Shown in pieces: positions 1 through 7,200 of a stretch of 8,820 nucleotides of DNA. Under the pieces are notes generated by a model. That model was not told where the DNA came from, made no database searches, and saw nothing but the letters and a program-made list of their open reading frames with translations. Source of the DNA: Candidatus Zhuqueibacterota bacterium (lineage in GTDB: Bacteria; Zhuqueibacterota; Zhuqueibacteria; Residuimicrobiales; Residuimicrobiaceae); contig JAFGSU010000446.1 in NCBI GenBank assembly GCA_016934435.1, forward strand, positions 1-8,820. The letters run 5' to 3'. Numbering within the stretch: position 1 is the first letter of the stretch; each line of letters opens with the position of its first letter. Position numbers and translations under genes: made by a program.

Positions 1-725
1 AAAAGCTGAACCTGGATATCTCGCAGCGCGAGTTCGAAAAACAGCAGTCGCTGTATGAAAAGGGCGGCGTCACACTGCGAGAGCTTAAAAACGCTGAAAA
101 GACCTATATCGATGCCAGATATGCCTATGAAAATGCTATTCTGACCCTAAATAAATTGAATATCACTTCACCGTTCGACGGTGTTCTGGTGGACCTGCCT
201 TATTACACCGAAAACACCCTGGTGACCACCGGGTCGCTGATGGCGCAGATCATGGACTATGGACGGTTGTACATGGAAATCCAGCTGCCCGGGAAGGAGC
301 TGACACGGCTTAAGGTCGGCCAGCCGTCGAGGGTGATGTATTATGCCTTACCGCAGGATACGCTCGGGGGGCGCATCGCCCAGGTTTCGCCCGCCCTGAA
401 TCCGGATACCCGGTCTTTCAAAGCCACCATGCAGGTCGAAAATCCGCAATTGCTGTTGCGCCCGGGCATGTTCGTCAAGACGGAAATCGTGCTGACGCGC
501 AAGGATTCGGCCATCGTCATTCCAAAGGACATCATTCTTTCCCGCCAGCGCGGCAAAACGGTATTCATCGTCGAACGCGGCGCGGCTGAGGAACGCGTCA
601 TCGTCACCGGTATCGAAAATCCCGATGCCGTCGAAGTGGTCGAGGGGCTGAAAGTGGATGAACGCCTCATTATCAAGGGCTTTGAGACGCTGCAGAATCG
701 TTCAAAGGTCAAGATTGTACGCTAA
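1..725 (+). CDS. RND efflux periplasmic adaptor (membrane fusion protein), 5'-truncated by window edge
   Basis: This is the C-terminal part of a HlyD/AcrA-type adaptor, which links an inner-membrane pump to an outer-membrane channel across the periplasm. The frame is open from base 3 with no stop, so the true start lies before the window. A TTG at 156 is an internal leucine, not a start. Bases 3-158 encode a charged helix rich in Glu, Lys and Gln (with QQSLYEKGG), the returning arm of the alpha-helical hairpin. Next comes LNITSPFDGVL (from about 156), the typical second half of the lipoyl domain. A beta-barrel domain follows (about 260-500), with the family-typical segment LNPDTRSFKA and then LRPGMFVK. 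A membrane-proximal domain runs from about 505, with AIVIPKDII, to the TAA at 723-725. The RND permease starts 15 bases downstream, as expected for one operon. The family call is firm; the substrate cannot be read from the sequence. The lipid or signal anchor is outside the window. Confidence 0.93.
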   Translation, partial: KLNLDISQREFEKQQSLYEKGGVTLRELKNAEKTYIDARYAYENAILTLNKLNITSPFDGVLVDLPYYTENTLVTTGSLMAQIMDYGRLYMEIQLPGKELTRLKVGQPSRVMYYALPQDTLGGRIAQVSPALNPDTRSFKATMQVENPQLLLRPGMFVKTEIVLTRKDSAIVIPKDIILSRQRGKTVFIVERGAAEERVIVTGIENPDAVEVVEGLKVDERLIIKGFETLQNRSKVKIVR

Positions 726-728
726 TCG

Positions 729-740
729 AAGAAGAAAGAA
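729..740 (+). promoter_or_regulatory. Weak purine-rich ribosome-binding region of the first RND permease
   Basis: The run AAGAAGAAAGAA lies directly before the ATG at 741. It contains no GGAGG core, so initiation may rely on translational coupling with the adaptor gene that ends at 725. It supports 741 as the start because the encoded N-terminus (MRKLTEFSVKYP) is the usual short cytoplasmic lead of RND permeases before membrane helix 1. Confidence 0.4.
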
Positions 741-3700
741 ATGCGAAAATTAACCGAATTTTCCGTTAAATATCCCATAACCGTGCTCATGATGGTGCTG
801 GCCATCCTGTTGCTCGGTTATATTTCCTTTCAAAAACTCAATGTCGATCTGTTTCCGGATTTGAACAATCCGCGCTTGTTCATCGAGATCAAGTCCGGCG
901 AGCGTCCACCCGAGGAGATTGAAAAACGTTACGTCGAGAATATCGAATCTCTGGCCATCCGGCAGCGTAACGTGCTGCAGGTTTCGTCGCTGTCGCAGGT
1001 TGGCAGCGCCCAGGTCATCGTCGAGTATACCTGGAAGAGCGATATGGACGAAGCATTTCTCGATCTGCAAAAGGCGCTATCCACGCTGTCGCAGGACAGC
1101 GATCTGGATGAACTCACCATCACGCAGCACGATCCCAATGCCGCGCCCATCCTGTTATTGGGTTTGTCGCACCCGGAAGTCACCGATATGAACGAGCTGC
1201 GCCTGGTAGCGGAGAATTATTTGCGCAACGAACTGATTCGTCTGGAAGGCATTGCCGAAGTCGAGCTTTTAGGTCAGGAAGAAAAAGAAGTGGTGGTGGA
1301 GACCGACGAGTACCTGTTGAACGCTTACAACGTCACGCCCGCCACAGTGGTGAACCGTATTCGCAGTTATAATCGCAATTCATCGGGCGGTTCCATCGTC
1401 GAGATGGGCCGTAAGTATGTGATCAAGGGCGTGGGCGAATTCCAATCCATTGATGATATTGCCGGGGTGGTTGTCGCCTATAAAACCGAAACTGTCAATG
1501 CCGGGAACGAAGGCAACCGGGTGCCGGTCTTTCTCAGGGATGTCGCCACATTACAGATGTCCAATCGAAAGCCGGAAAATATCGTGCGCATCAATCAGCG
1601 GCGCTGCATGGCGCTGGCGGTTTACAAGGAGACCAAGTTCAATACCCTGCGGGCGGTCTCCAATTTCAGCGCCGCGCTGGAGAATCTGCGCAAGGCTTTG
1701 CCGGGTTATGATCTGGCTATCATTCAGAATCAGGGTGAATTTATTTCAGCGGCCGTCAACGAAGTAAAATCGTCGGCATTGATCGGCATCCTGCTGGCCG
1801 TCGTCGTGCTCTATCTGTTTTTGCGCCATATAGGTGTGACCGCTATTATCAGCATCGCCATTCCCATCTCGGTGGTGGCGACATTCAATCTGATGTATTT
1901 CAATGGTTTGACCCTCAACATCATGACCCTGGGTGGCCTGGCTTTGGGCGCCGGTATGCTGGTCGACAATGCCATTGTGGTGATGGAGAATATTTTTCGC
2001 AACCGGGAGGAGGGACTGTCCCTGCGGCAGGCTTCCATCGAAGGCGCGGCTCAGGTCGGCGGCGCTATCACCGGCTCCACCCTGACCACGATCGTGGTGT
2101 TCTTGCCCATCGTTTACCTGCATGGTTCCGCCGGAGAGCTGTTCAAGGATCAGGCGTGGACGGTTGCGTTTTCTCTGCTGGCATCGCTGGTGGTCTCGCT
2201 GTTGTTCATCCCGATGTTGAGCGCGCGGATGCTCAGGGAGCGAGCGGTAAAGACTTCGACGCAGTCGTTGCGTTTCCCGGGATATCGCCGGTTTCTCGAA
2301 CGCGTGCTCGAGCGAAGATACTGGGTGATACTGACAGCGCTCATTCTAATCGCCATCGCCATCGTTTTGATACCCATAATCGGAAGTGAATTTATGCCAA
2401 GGGCGCAGGAAAAGACATTTTCCATCGACCTGCGCCTGAGCGAAGGAACGGAGTTGTACCGCACGGAAAGCACAGTTGCGGACCTGGAGGTTCTCATTCA
2501 GGAGGCGTTAGGTTCTCAAATAATCCATATGTACAGTAAAATCGGCCCGTCGGTCAGTCTGAACGAGAGCCAGAAGGAAGTTTTTGAGAATGAAAACAGC
2601 GCGACCATCAAGCTGATATTGAAAGAGGAGGGCTTTTCGGCTCAGCACATTCTCGACCGGATCAACATCATCCTCGCGGCTGTACCCGACATGGAGGCGC
2701 AGGTGGTGCAGGAGCAGACGGCTGTGCAGATGAGTCTGGGCACCGAAATCGCACCGCTAATCGTCGAGGTCAGCGGACAGGAGCTCGAGCGGATTCAGGC
2801 GCTGACCGATCAGATCGGCGAACGGTTGGCTTCCATGCCGCAGCTGAATAATATCCGCACCAGCTTCGACAAAGGCCGGCCGGAGGTGGAAGTGGTCATC
2901 GATCGCAATCGCGCCGGTATGCTCAATGTCAACCTCGACGACGTCATCGGTCAACTGCAGGATCAATTGATGGGCAAAGAGGCCGGTCAATGGGATTATC
3001 GCGGCGAGATGCAGGATATTACCCTGCGCATGCCGCCGGTGGACCTGGCGCAGTTGGGCGATGTGGTCGTCAATAGCAATAATACTCAGGTTCGGCTGGA
3101 TGAGATCGCTGATATTCGCTTCATAACCGCGCCGCGGGAGATATCCAGGCGCAATCAGGTGCGCATCGGTACGGTTACTGCGCATATCGTCAGTGATGAG
3201 CCGTTCGATCACGTCGTAAAAGCTGCGGAGGAAAAATTGTCCGATATCCCCTTGCCGGCGGACTATCGCATTCGGATAACCGGCGAGGAAGAGAAAAGGC
3301 AGGATGCCTTTGGCAACCTGAAATTCGCCCTGATCCTGTCGATCATCCTGGTTTATATGGTACTGGCGTCGGAGTTCGAATCGCTGCTGCATCCGTTCAC
3401 TATTATTTTAACCATTCCGTTAGCGGCGGTCGGATCGGTCCTGCTGTTTTTTATTCTGGGAAAATCGTTCAACATGATGGCCTACATCGGCATCATCATG
3501 TTAGCGGGGATTGCCGTGAACGATTCCATCATTTTAGTTGATGCCATTTTGCAGCACCGGCGCAACGGCATGGTTCTGCGCGAGGCAGTACTGGCGGCCG
3601 GGCAGCAGCGCATCCGCCCGATCTTGATCACCAGCCTGACGACCATTCTGGCCATGGTTCCGCTCACCATCGGCTTTGGCCAGGGTGTGGCGCTGCGCGA

Positions 3701-3821
3701 GCCCCTGGCTCTGGCGGTGATCGGCGGTCTGACCACCTCGACGATTTTGACGCTGGTGGTGATTCCCTGCGTCTATGAAACGTTGGAGCGATGGAAGGAG
3801 CGTCTACAAAAAGCGGTATGA
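741..3821 (+). CDS. RND family efflux permease subunit (AcrB/HAE-like), complete
   Basis: This 1026-residue inner-membrane pump subunit has the length and duplicated architecture of the AcrB superfamily, which expels small molecules using the proton gradient. Membrane helix 1 is at about 11-31, followed by a first periplasmic porter region. Helices 2-6 start at about 345, helix 7 is at 528-548, a second porter region follows, and helices 8-12 start at about 861. Helix 4 contains GMLVDNAIVVMEN, with D409 at the place of AcrB D407 and N410 at the place of the catalytic D408. Helix 10 contains GIAVNDSIILVDA, with N927 where AcrB has the relay lysine K940. R957 and T964 in RIRPILITSLTT match AcrB R971 and T978. 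These Asp-Asn and Asn-Asp forms are, as far as I recall, common in HAE-like branches, so they do not imply inactivity. The short gap to the adaptor supports one operon. The first helix and the proton-relay residues do not resemble the heavy-metal (CusA) subfamily. Substrate unknown. Confidence 0.95.
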   Translation: MRKLTEFSVKYPITVLMMVLAILLLGYISFQKLNVDLFPDLNNPRLFIEIKSGERPPEEIEKRYVENIESLAIRQRNVLQVSSLSQVGSAQVIVEYTWKSDMDEAFLDLQKALSTLSQDSDLDELTITQHDPNAAPILLLGLSHPEVTDMNELRLVAENYLRNELIRLEGIAEVELLGQEEKEVVVETDEYLLNAYNVTPATVVNRIRSYNRNSSGGSIVEMGRKYVIKGVGEFQSIDDIAGVVVAYKTETVNAGNEGNRVPVFLRDVATLQMSNRKPENIVRINQRRCMALAVYKETKFNTLRAVSNFSAALENLRKALPGYDLAIIQNQGEFISAAVNEVKSSALIGILLAVVVLYLFLRHIGVTAIISIAIPISVVATFNLMYFNGLTLNIMTLGGLALGAGMLVDNAIVVMENIFRNREEGLSLRQASIEGAAQVGGAITGSTLTTIVVFLPIVYLHGSAGELFKDQAWTVAFSLLASLVVSLLFIPMLSARMLRERAVKTSTQSLRFPGYRRFLERVLERRYWVILTALILIAIAIVLIPIIGSEFMPRAQEKTFSIDLRLSEGTELYRTESTVADLEVLIQEALGSQIIHMYSKIGPSVSLNESQKEVFENENSATIKLILKEEGFSAQHILDRINIILAAVPDMEAQVVQEQTAVQMSLGTEIAPLIVEVSGQELERIQALTDQIGERLASMPQLNNIRTSFDKGRPEVEVVIDRNRAGMLNVNLDDVIGQLQDQLMGKEAGQWDYRGEMQDITLRMPPVDLAQLGDVVVNSNNTQVRLDEIADIRFITAPREISRRNQVRIGTVTAHIVSDEPFDHVVKAAEEKLSDIPLPADYRIRITGEEEKRQDAFGNLKFALILSIILVYMVLASEFESLLHPFTIILTIPLAAVGSVLLFFILGKSFNMMAYIGIIMLAGIAVNDSIILVDAILQHRRNGMVLREAVLAAGQQRIRPILITSLTTILAMVPLTIGFGQGVALREPLALAVIGGLTTSTILTLVVIPCVYETLERWKERLQKAV

Positions 3822-3966
3822 GGATAGCCGGCATGTAAGCTGAATCTCTTGATTGTGGTCAAAAAGTATAGAATCATCATCATTACAAATAAAAATTACT
3901 TTTTGCTCGTTCAAAAGTTGATTTGCAGCATGATTATTAGTTCAATAAATACAATTTATTATGGAG
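3822..3966 (+). other. AT-rich intergenic segment before the MITE-like element
   Basis: After the TGA of the first permease the sequence becomes markedly AT-rich and shows no credible gene. I see no clear rho-independent terminator. A short imperfect inverted repeat (ACTTTTTG at 3898-3905 and CAAAAGT at 3912-3918) is AT-rich and not followed by a T-run. A stretch at 3855-3869, TGTGGTCAAAAAGTA, resembles the inner part of the terminal repeats found further on (TGTCCAAAAAGT) and may be a decayed copy. Confidence 0.5.
3944..3960 (+). repeat. Small AT palindrome (7-bp arms, 3-base spacer)
   Basis: AATAAAT (3944-3950) and ATTTATT (3954-3960) are perfect reverse complements around ACA. It sits six bases before the left end of the MITE-like element. 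It could be an operator-like site, a preferred insertion target or chance in AT-rich DNA; nothing here decides which. Confidence 0.4.
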
Positions 3967-3984
3967 TGAGGCTGTCCAAAAAGT
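3967..3984 (+). repeat. Left terminal inverted repeat
   Basis: TGAGGCTGTCCAAAAAGT. It pairs with inverted copies at 4132-4149 and 4193-4210, differing from each by a single base at the same position (C here; A and G in the reverse complements of the other two). Confidence 0.7.
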
Positions 3985-4010
3985 CATATAAATCTATAAA
4001 AGCCAGTGCT

Positions 4011-4044
4011 CTCTCCCGCTATCGGGAGAGGGCCAGGGTGAGGG
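4011..4044 (+). repeat. GC-rich hairpin repeat of the widespread CTCTCCCG...CGGGAGAG type
   Basis: The arms CTCTCCCG (4011-4018) and CGGGAGAG (4023-4030) are perfect reverse complements around a CTAT loop. They are followed by GGCCAGGGTGAGGG. This composite (hairpin plus GGG(T/C)GAGGG tail) resembles intergenic repeats that recur in many unrelated bacterial genomes; that statement rests on recall, not a search. It stands out as a GC-rich island in AT-rich DNA and lies within the MITE-like element. No T-run follows on either strand, so a role as a simple terminator is doubtful. Confidence 0.55.
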
Positions 4045-4131
4045 TAAAGATTTGTTTTAATAAAAATTTAATTGCATTTGAGAGCCATTCTACTAAAATC
4101 CGAACATCGTATCAGATGCATCATTTTTTTA

Positions 4132-4149
4132 ACTTTTTGGACATCCTCA
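4132..4149 (-). repeat. Inner right-end copy of the terminal repeat
   Basis: ACTTTTTGGACATCCTCA on the + strand is the reverse complement of the left repeat at 17 of 18 positions. It lies 61 bases before an almost identical copy at 4193, so the right side carries a directly repeated end. It would define a shorter element of 183 bp (3967-4149). Confidence 0.68.
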
Positions 4150-4192
4150 TGCATCGACGCAGTCAATACACTCCAAAAGTGCCGGCAAAAAT

Positions 4193-4210
4193 ACTTTTTG
4201 GACACCCTCA
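4193..4210 (-). repeat. Outer right terminal inverted repeat
   Basis: ACTTTTTGGACACCCTCA matches the left repeat at 17 of 18 positions in inverted orientation. It can also pair with TCCAAAAGT at 4172-4180 as an imperfect hairpin. The next gene begins 25 bases downstream. Confidence 0.7.
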
Positions 4211-4235
4211 GTGAAAAAAATTAAGATGTGAATCC
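4211..4235 (+). promoter_or_regulatory. Leader and start-deciding region of the fusion gene
   Basis: The 25 bases between the outer repeat and the ATG at 4236 contain an A-run and TTAAGATG, with no strong Shine-Dalgarno core. An in-frame TGA at 4212-4214 closes the frame upstream, and the ATG at 4236 is the only ATG between that stop and the conserved first membrane helix, so it fixes the start. No convincing promoter was found in the gap. Confidence 0.45.
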
Positions 4236-7200
4236 ATGAACTTGATTCGTTTCGTCATCCAGCGCAAAGTGTTCGTCTCCATGCTGTTCATCGGCCTGAG
4301 TCTGCTGGGCTATATCTCCTACCAGCAGCTGCCGGTGGAATTACTGCCCAACACCGAATTGCCGTTTTTGATGGTCCAGGTGCGCGGCCACCAGGAGATG
4401 GACCCGGCTTATCTGGAAAAAGGCGCGGTTGTGCCGCTGGAGGGCGTCATCAGCACGCTGGAGGGCATCGACCGGCTGGAATCTTACATCGATCGCCGAT
4501 CCGGTCGCATCATGGTTTATTTCAACCAGGATGTGCGCATCAAGTATGTGCATTTGAAATTGCAGGAAAAAGTAAACGAAATTCTGCCGAGCCTGGGCGA
4601 TGAGTTCATGGTCATGGTGCTCAAGGTGGATATCGAGCAGTTAGCCAACACGTTTATGCAATTACAGGCGCGAGGCGGCGGCGGCATCAATCGAGTGCGC
4701 AATCTGGTGGATCAGAAGGCGCTGCGCGAACTGGAAAATATCGACGGCGTGGCGCATGTGGAGGTGATCGGCGGCCAGCAAACCTCCATCGAAATCCGCC
4801 TGAATGAGGAGGCGTGTCGCGCGCACAACATTACCGCCTCACAAATCCGCGCAATTCTGGCCGGTAACGCGCGCGACAAGACGTTTGTCGGACAGGTTTA
4901 TCAACGCAAGCAGAAACTTTTCGTGAACGTGGTGGCCGAATATAGCGATGTTTCGCAACTCGAAAACATCGTCCTGCGCGCCGAGGGGCCGCTGTTGCTC
5001 AAACATGTGGCGCATGTCTATGGCGGTTTGAAGGAGCAAACCACCATCAGCCGCGTCAACGGCAAGGAGGCGGTGTCCGTTCAGATGGTGCGCGACAATC
5101 AGGTCAATCTCATCGATGTGTCGCACCGTACGCGCGACGTCATCGAGCAATTGAATGAAAAGCTCAAGTCGGAAGACCTTGAAATTGTCATCCAGTACGA
5201 TTCCGCTGAAAACATCGAAAAGAACGTCGACCTGGTCAAACAACTGGCGCTGATCGGCGGTCTGCTGGCCGTAGTGGTCTTGTGGGTGTTTTTGCGCAAC
5301 CTGCGGCTGGTGCTGGTCATTGCCTTCACCATTCCGGCTTCGGTGCTCATTGCCTTCAATCTGTTCTATCTCTTCGATATCAGCATCAATTCCCTGACCC
5401 TGGTGGGCATGGCCCTTGCGATCGGCATGCTGGTGGATAACAGCGTTGTGGTGCTGGAAAATATCTATCGCCTGTTATCAAGCGGTGTGGATGAGGATGA
5501 GGCGGTTATCAGAGGCACGCAGGAGGTGTGGAAGTCGATTTTTGCCTCGACCATGACCACCATCACCGTGTTTTTGCCTTTTCTGTTCTCGAGCAATTTT
5601 TTGATCAAAGTGCTTGGCCATCATATCGGCATTTCCATTGTGTCGACGCTCCTGGTGTCGCTGATTTTTGCATTGCTGATCATCCCCATGATCACCCACT
5701 GGCTGATGCTGCGGCGATCCCGGGGCGGCGGCATGCAGTTCAGCCGCATCTCCACAAAAAATCGATTGATTCAGCTCTATACGGTATTTTTGAAATCCGC
5801 CATTCGCTTCCCGGCGCGCACGATTGTCGGCGCGGCGTTGGCCTTTTTTGCCAGTCTGCTGATATGTCTGGGCCTGAGTCTGAATACCCCCGAAGAGAGC
5901 AGACAGGATCAATTCACCCTCTACATCACCATGCCGGCCGGGGCCACTCTGGAGACAACGAGTCTGGCGGTGACCGATCTGGAGGGATTGTTTCAGGATT
6001 TTCCTGAAGCGCAGGATATCGCCAGCCAGATATACGAGGAAGAAGCCACCATCACCATCCAGCTCAAAGAGGATTATGAGAAGATTCGCCAGTACGACCT
6101 GGCGCGCATCAAGAATGAAATACAGGAGCGGATGGATCGGTTCAGAACCGCAACGGTTGGCTTTGATCCGCCCGCAGCCAGCCGCAGGTTCAGCGGCGGA
6201 GGCGGCGGCATGGGCGGCGGCAGAAGTATGAACCAGGGCATGGAACGCATGTTGGGCATCGGTTCGCAGGAAGAAAAAGTGGTGGTCAAGGGTTCGGATT
6301 TTACCATCATGCGGCAGATGGCCGAAGAAATAAGCACCTATCTGCAGGAATTGAGCAGCATGCGTCGCGTTTCCCTGAGCGTAGCCGATGACCGGCCGGA
6401 AATCCACGTGTACAGCGATAATTTTTTATTGAGCGAATACGGCATCAACGCCAATGCCGTTTCCGCTGAACTGGCTTCGTTTCAGAGTGAATACACCACC
6501 ACGCTCAAGTACAAACAGGGAGTGGATGAATACGACATCGTCATTCGCAATGAAGTGCTGGAGGAGAAGGATATCGATGATTTGCGTACATTGCGCATTC
6601 CCGGAGATGGCGGCGGATTGTACGAGCTGCAGGATATCAGCCGTATTATCTATACACAGGGCGTTACCGGCATCAGTCGGGTGAACCAGGAAAAGCAGAT
6701 CGAAATCACCTATGGATTTTATCCGGAGATCACCAGCGACAAGACCATGTTAGAGTTAGCGCGCGGTGAGGTGGATCAGGTTGTGGCTTCATTGCGGTTG
6801 CCGCAGGGTCTGGCGGTGGAAGTGGTACACGACGACCTGGATTTGAGTGAATTCTATTTTCTTCTCGCCGCGGCATTTATTTTGATCTACATGATTTTGG
6901 CCTCTGTTTTTGAATCGTTATTGACGCCGGTGGTTATGTTGTTCACCCTGCCGCTTGCGGCCATCGGCGCCCTCTGGGGGCTCATTTTCACCGGTCATTC
7001 GATCCTCAATGCCAACACCATGATCGGCTTCCTCATTCTGCTCGGCGTGGTGGTCAACAACGGCGTCATTTTCATCGATTTCACCAATATTCTGCGCGGC
7101 CGCGGCTACAATCGCTCACGGGCGCTGCTGATGGCCGGCCGCGCGCGCGTTCGCCCGATCCTCATCACCTCGCTGACAACCATTATCGGCATGCTGCCGC

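Larger units (their letters stand above)
3967..4210 (+). mobile_element. MITE-like non-autonomous element with 18-bp terminal inverted repeats
   Basis: The left end TGAGGCTGTCCAAAAAGT (3967-3984) and the reverse complement of the right end, TGAGGGTGTCCAAAAAGT (4193-4210 on the opposite strand), match at 17 of 18 positions. The interior of about 208 bp is far too short for a transposase, so this would be a miniature inverted-repeat element mobilised by an insertion sequence elsewhere in the genome. A further right-end copy lies inside at 4132-4149, so two elements may be nested or one right end duplicated. No convincing target-site duplication flanks either pair, which leaves the exact ends uncertain. 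The element lies between the two permease genes and ends 25 bases before the start of the second. The transposase family was not identified. Confidence 0.62.

Noticed and set aside
156..725. Reading the adaptor as a complete 189-residue protein from TTG at 156
   Set aside because: The same frame is open back to base 3 and encodes the hairpin helix that normally precedes this domain; the TTG is an internal leucine in the lipoyl half-motif.
2757..3392. A 211-codon open frame on the - strand opposite the first permease
   Set aside because: It overlaps conserved porter and helix 8 sequence of the complete RND gene and has no recognisable feature of its own.
3923..3955. A sigma-70-like promoter (TTGCAG with TACAAT) before the MITE-like element
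   Set aside because: The spacer is 21 bases, too long for a good promoter, and the region is so AT-rich that such boxes arise by chance.
4011..4030. Rho-independent terminator for the first permease operon
   Set aside because: The stem is strong, but no T-run follows it on the + strand, and it fits a known style of dispersed repeat better.
3849..4214. A 121-codon + strand open frame in the gap between the permeases
   Set aside because: It runs through the terminal repeats and the GC hairpin, ends inside the boundary of the element, has AT-driven Lys/Ile-rich composition and no recognisable domain. It is best explained as chance within repeat DNA.
5478..6407. A 309-codon open frame on the - strand inside the fusion gene
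   Set aside because: It lies wholly opposite conserved RND sequence. Its His/Gln/Gly/Ala-rich product is what antisense reading of GC-biased codons gives.
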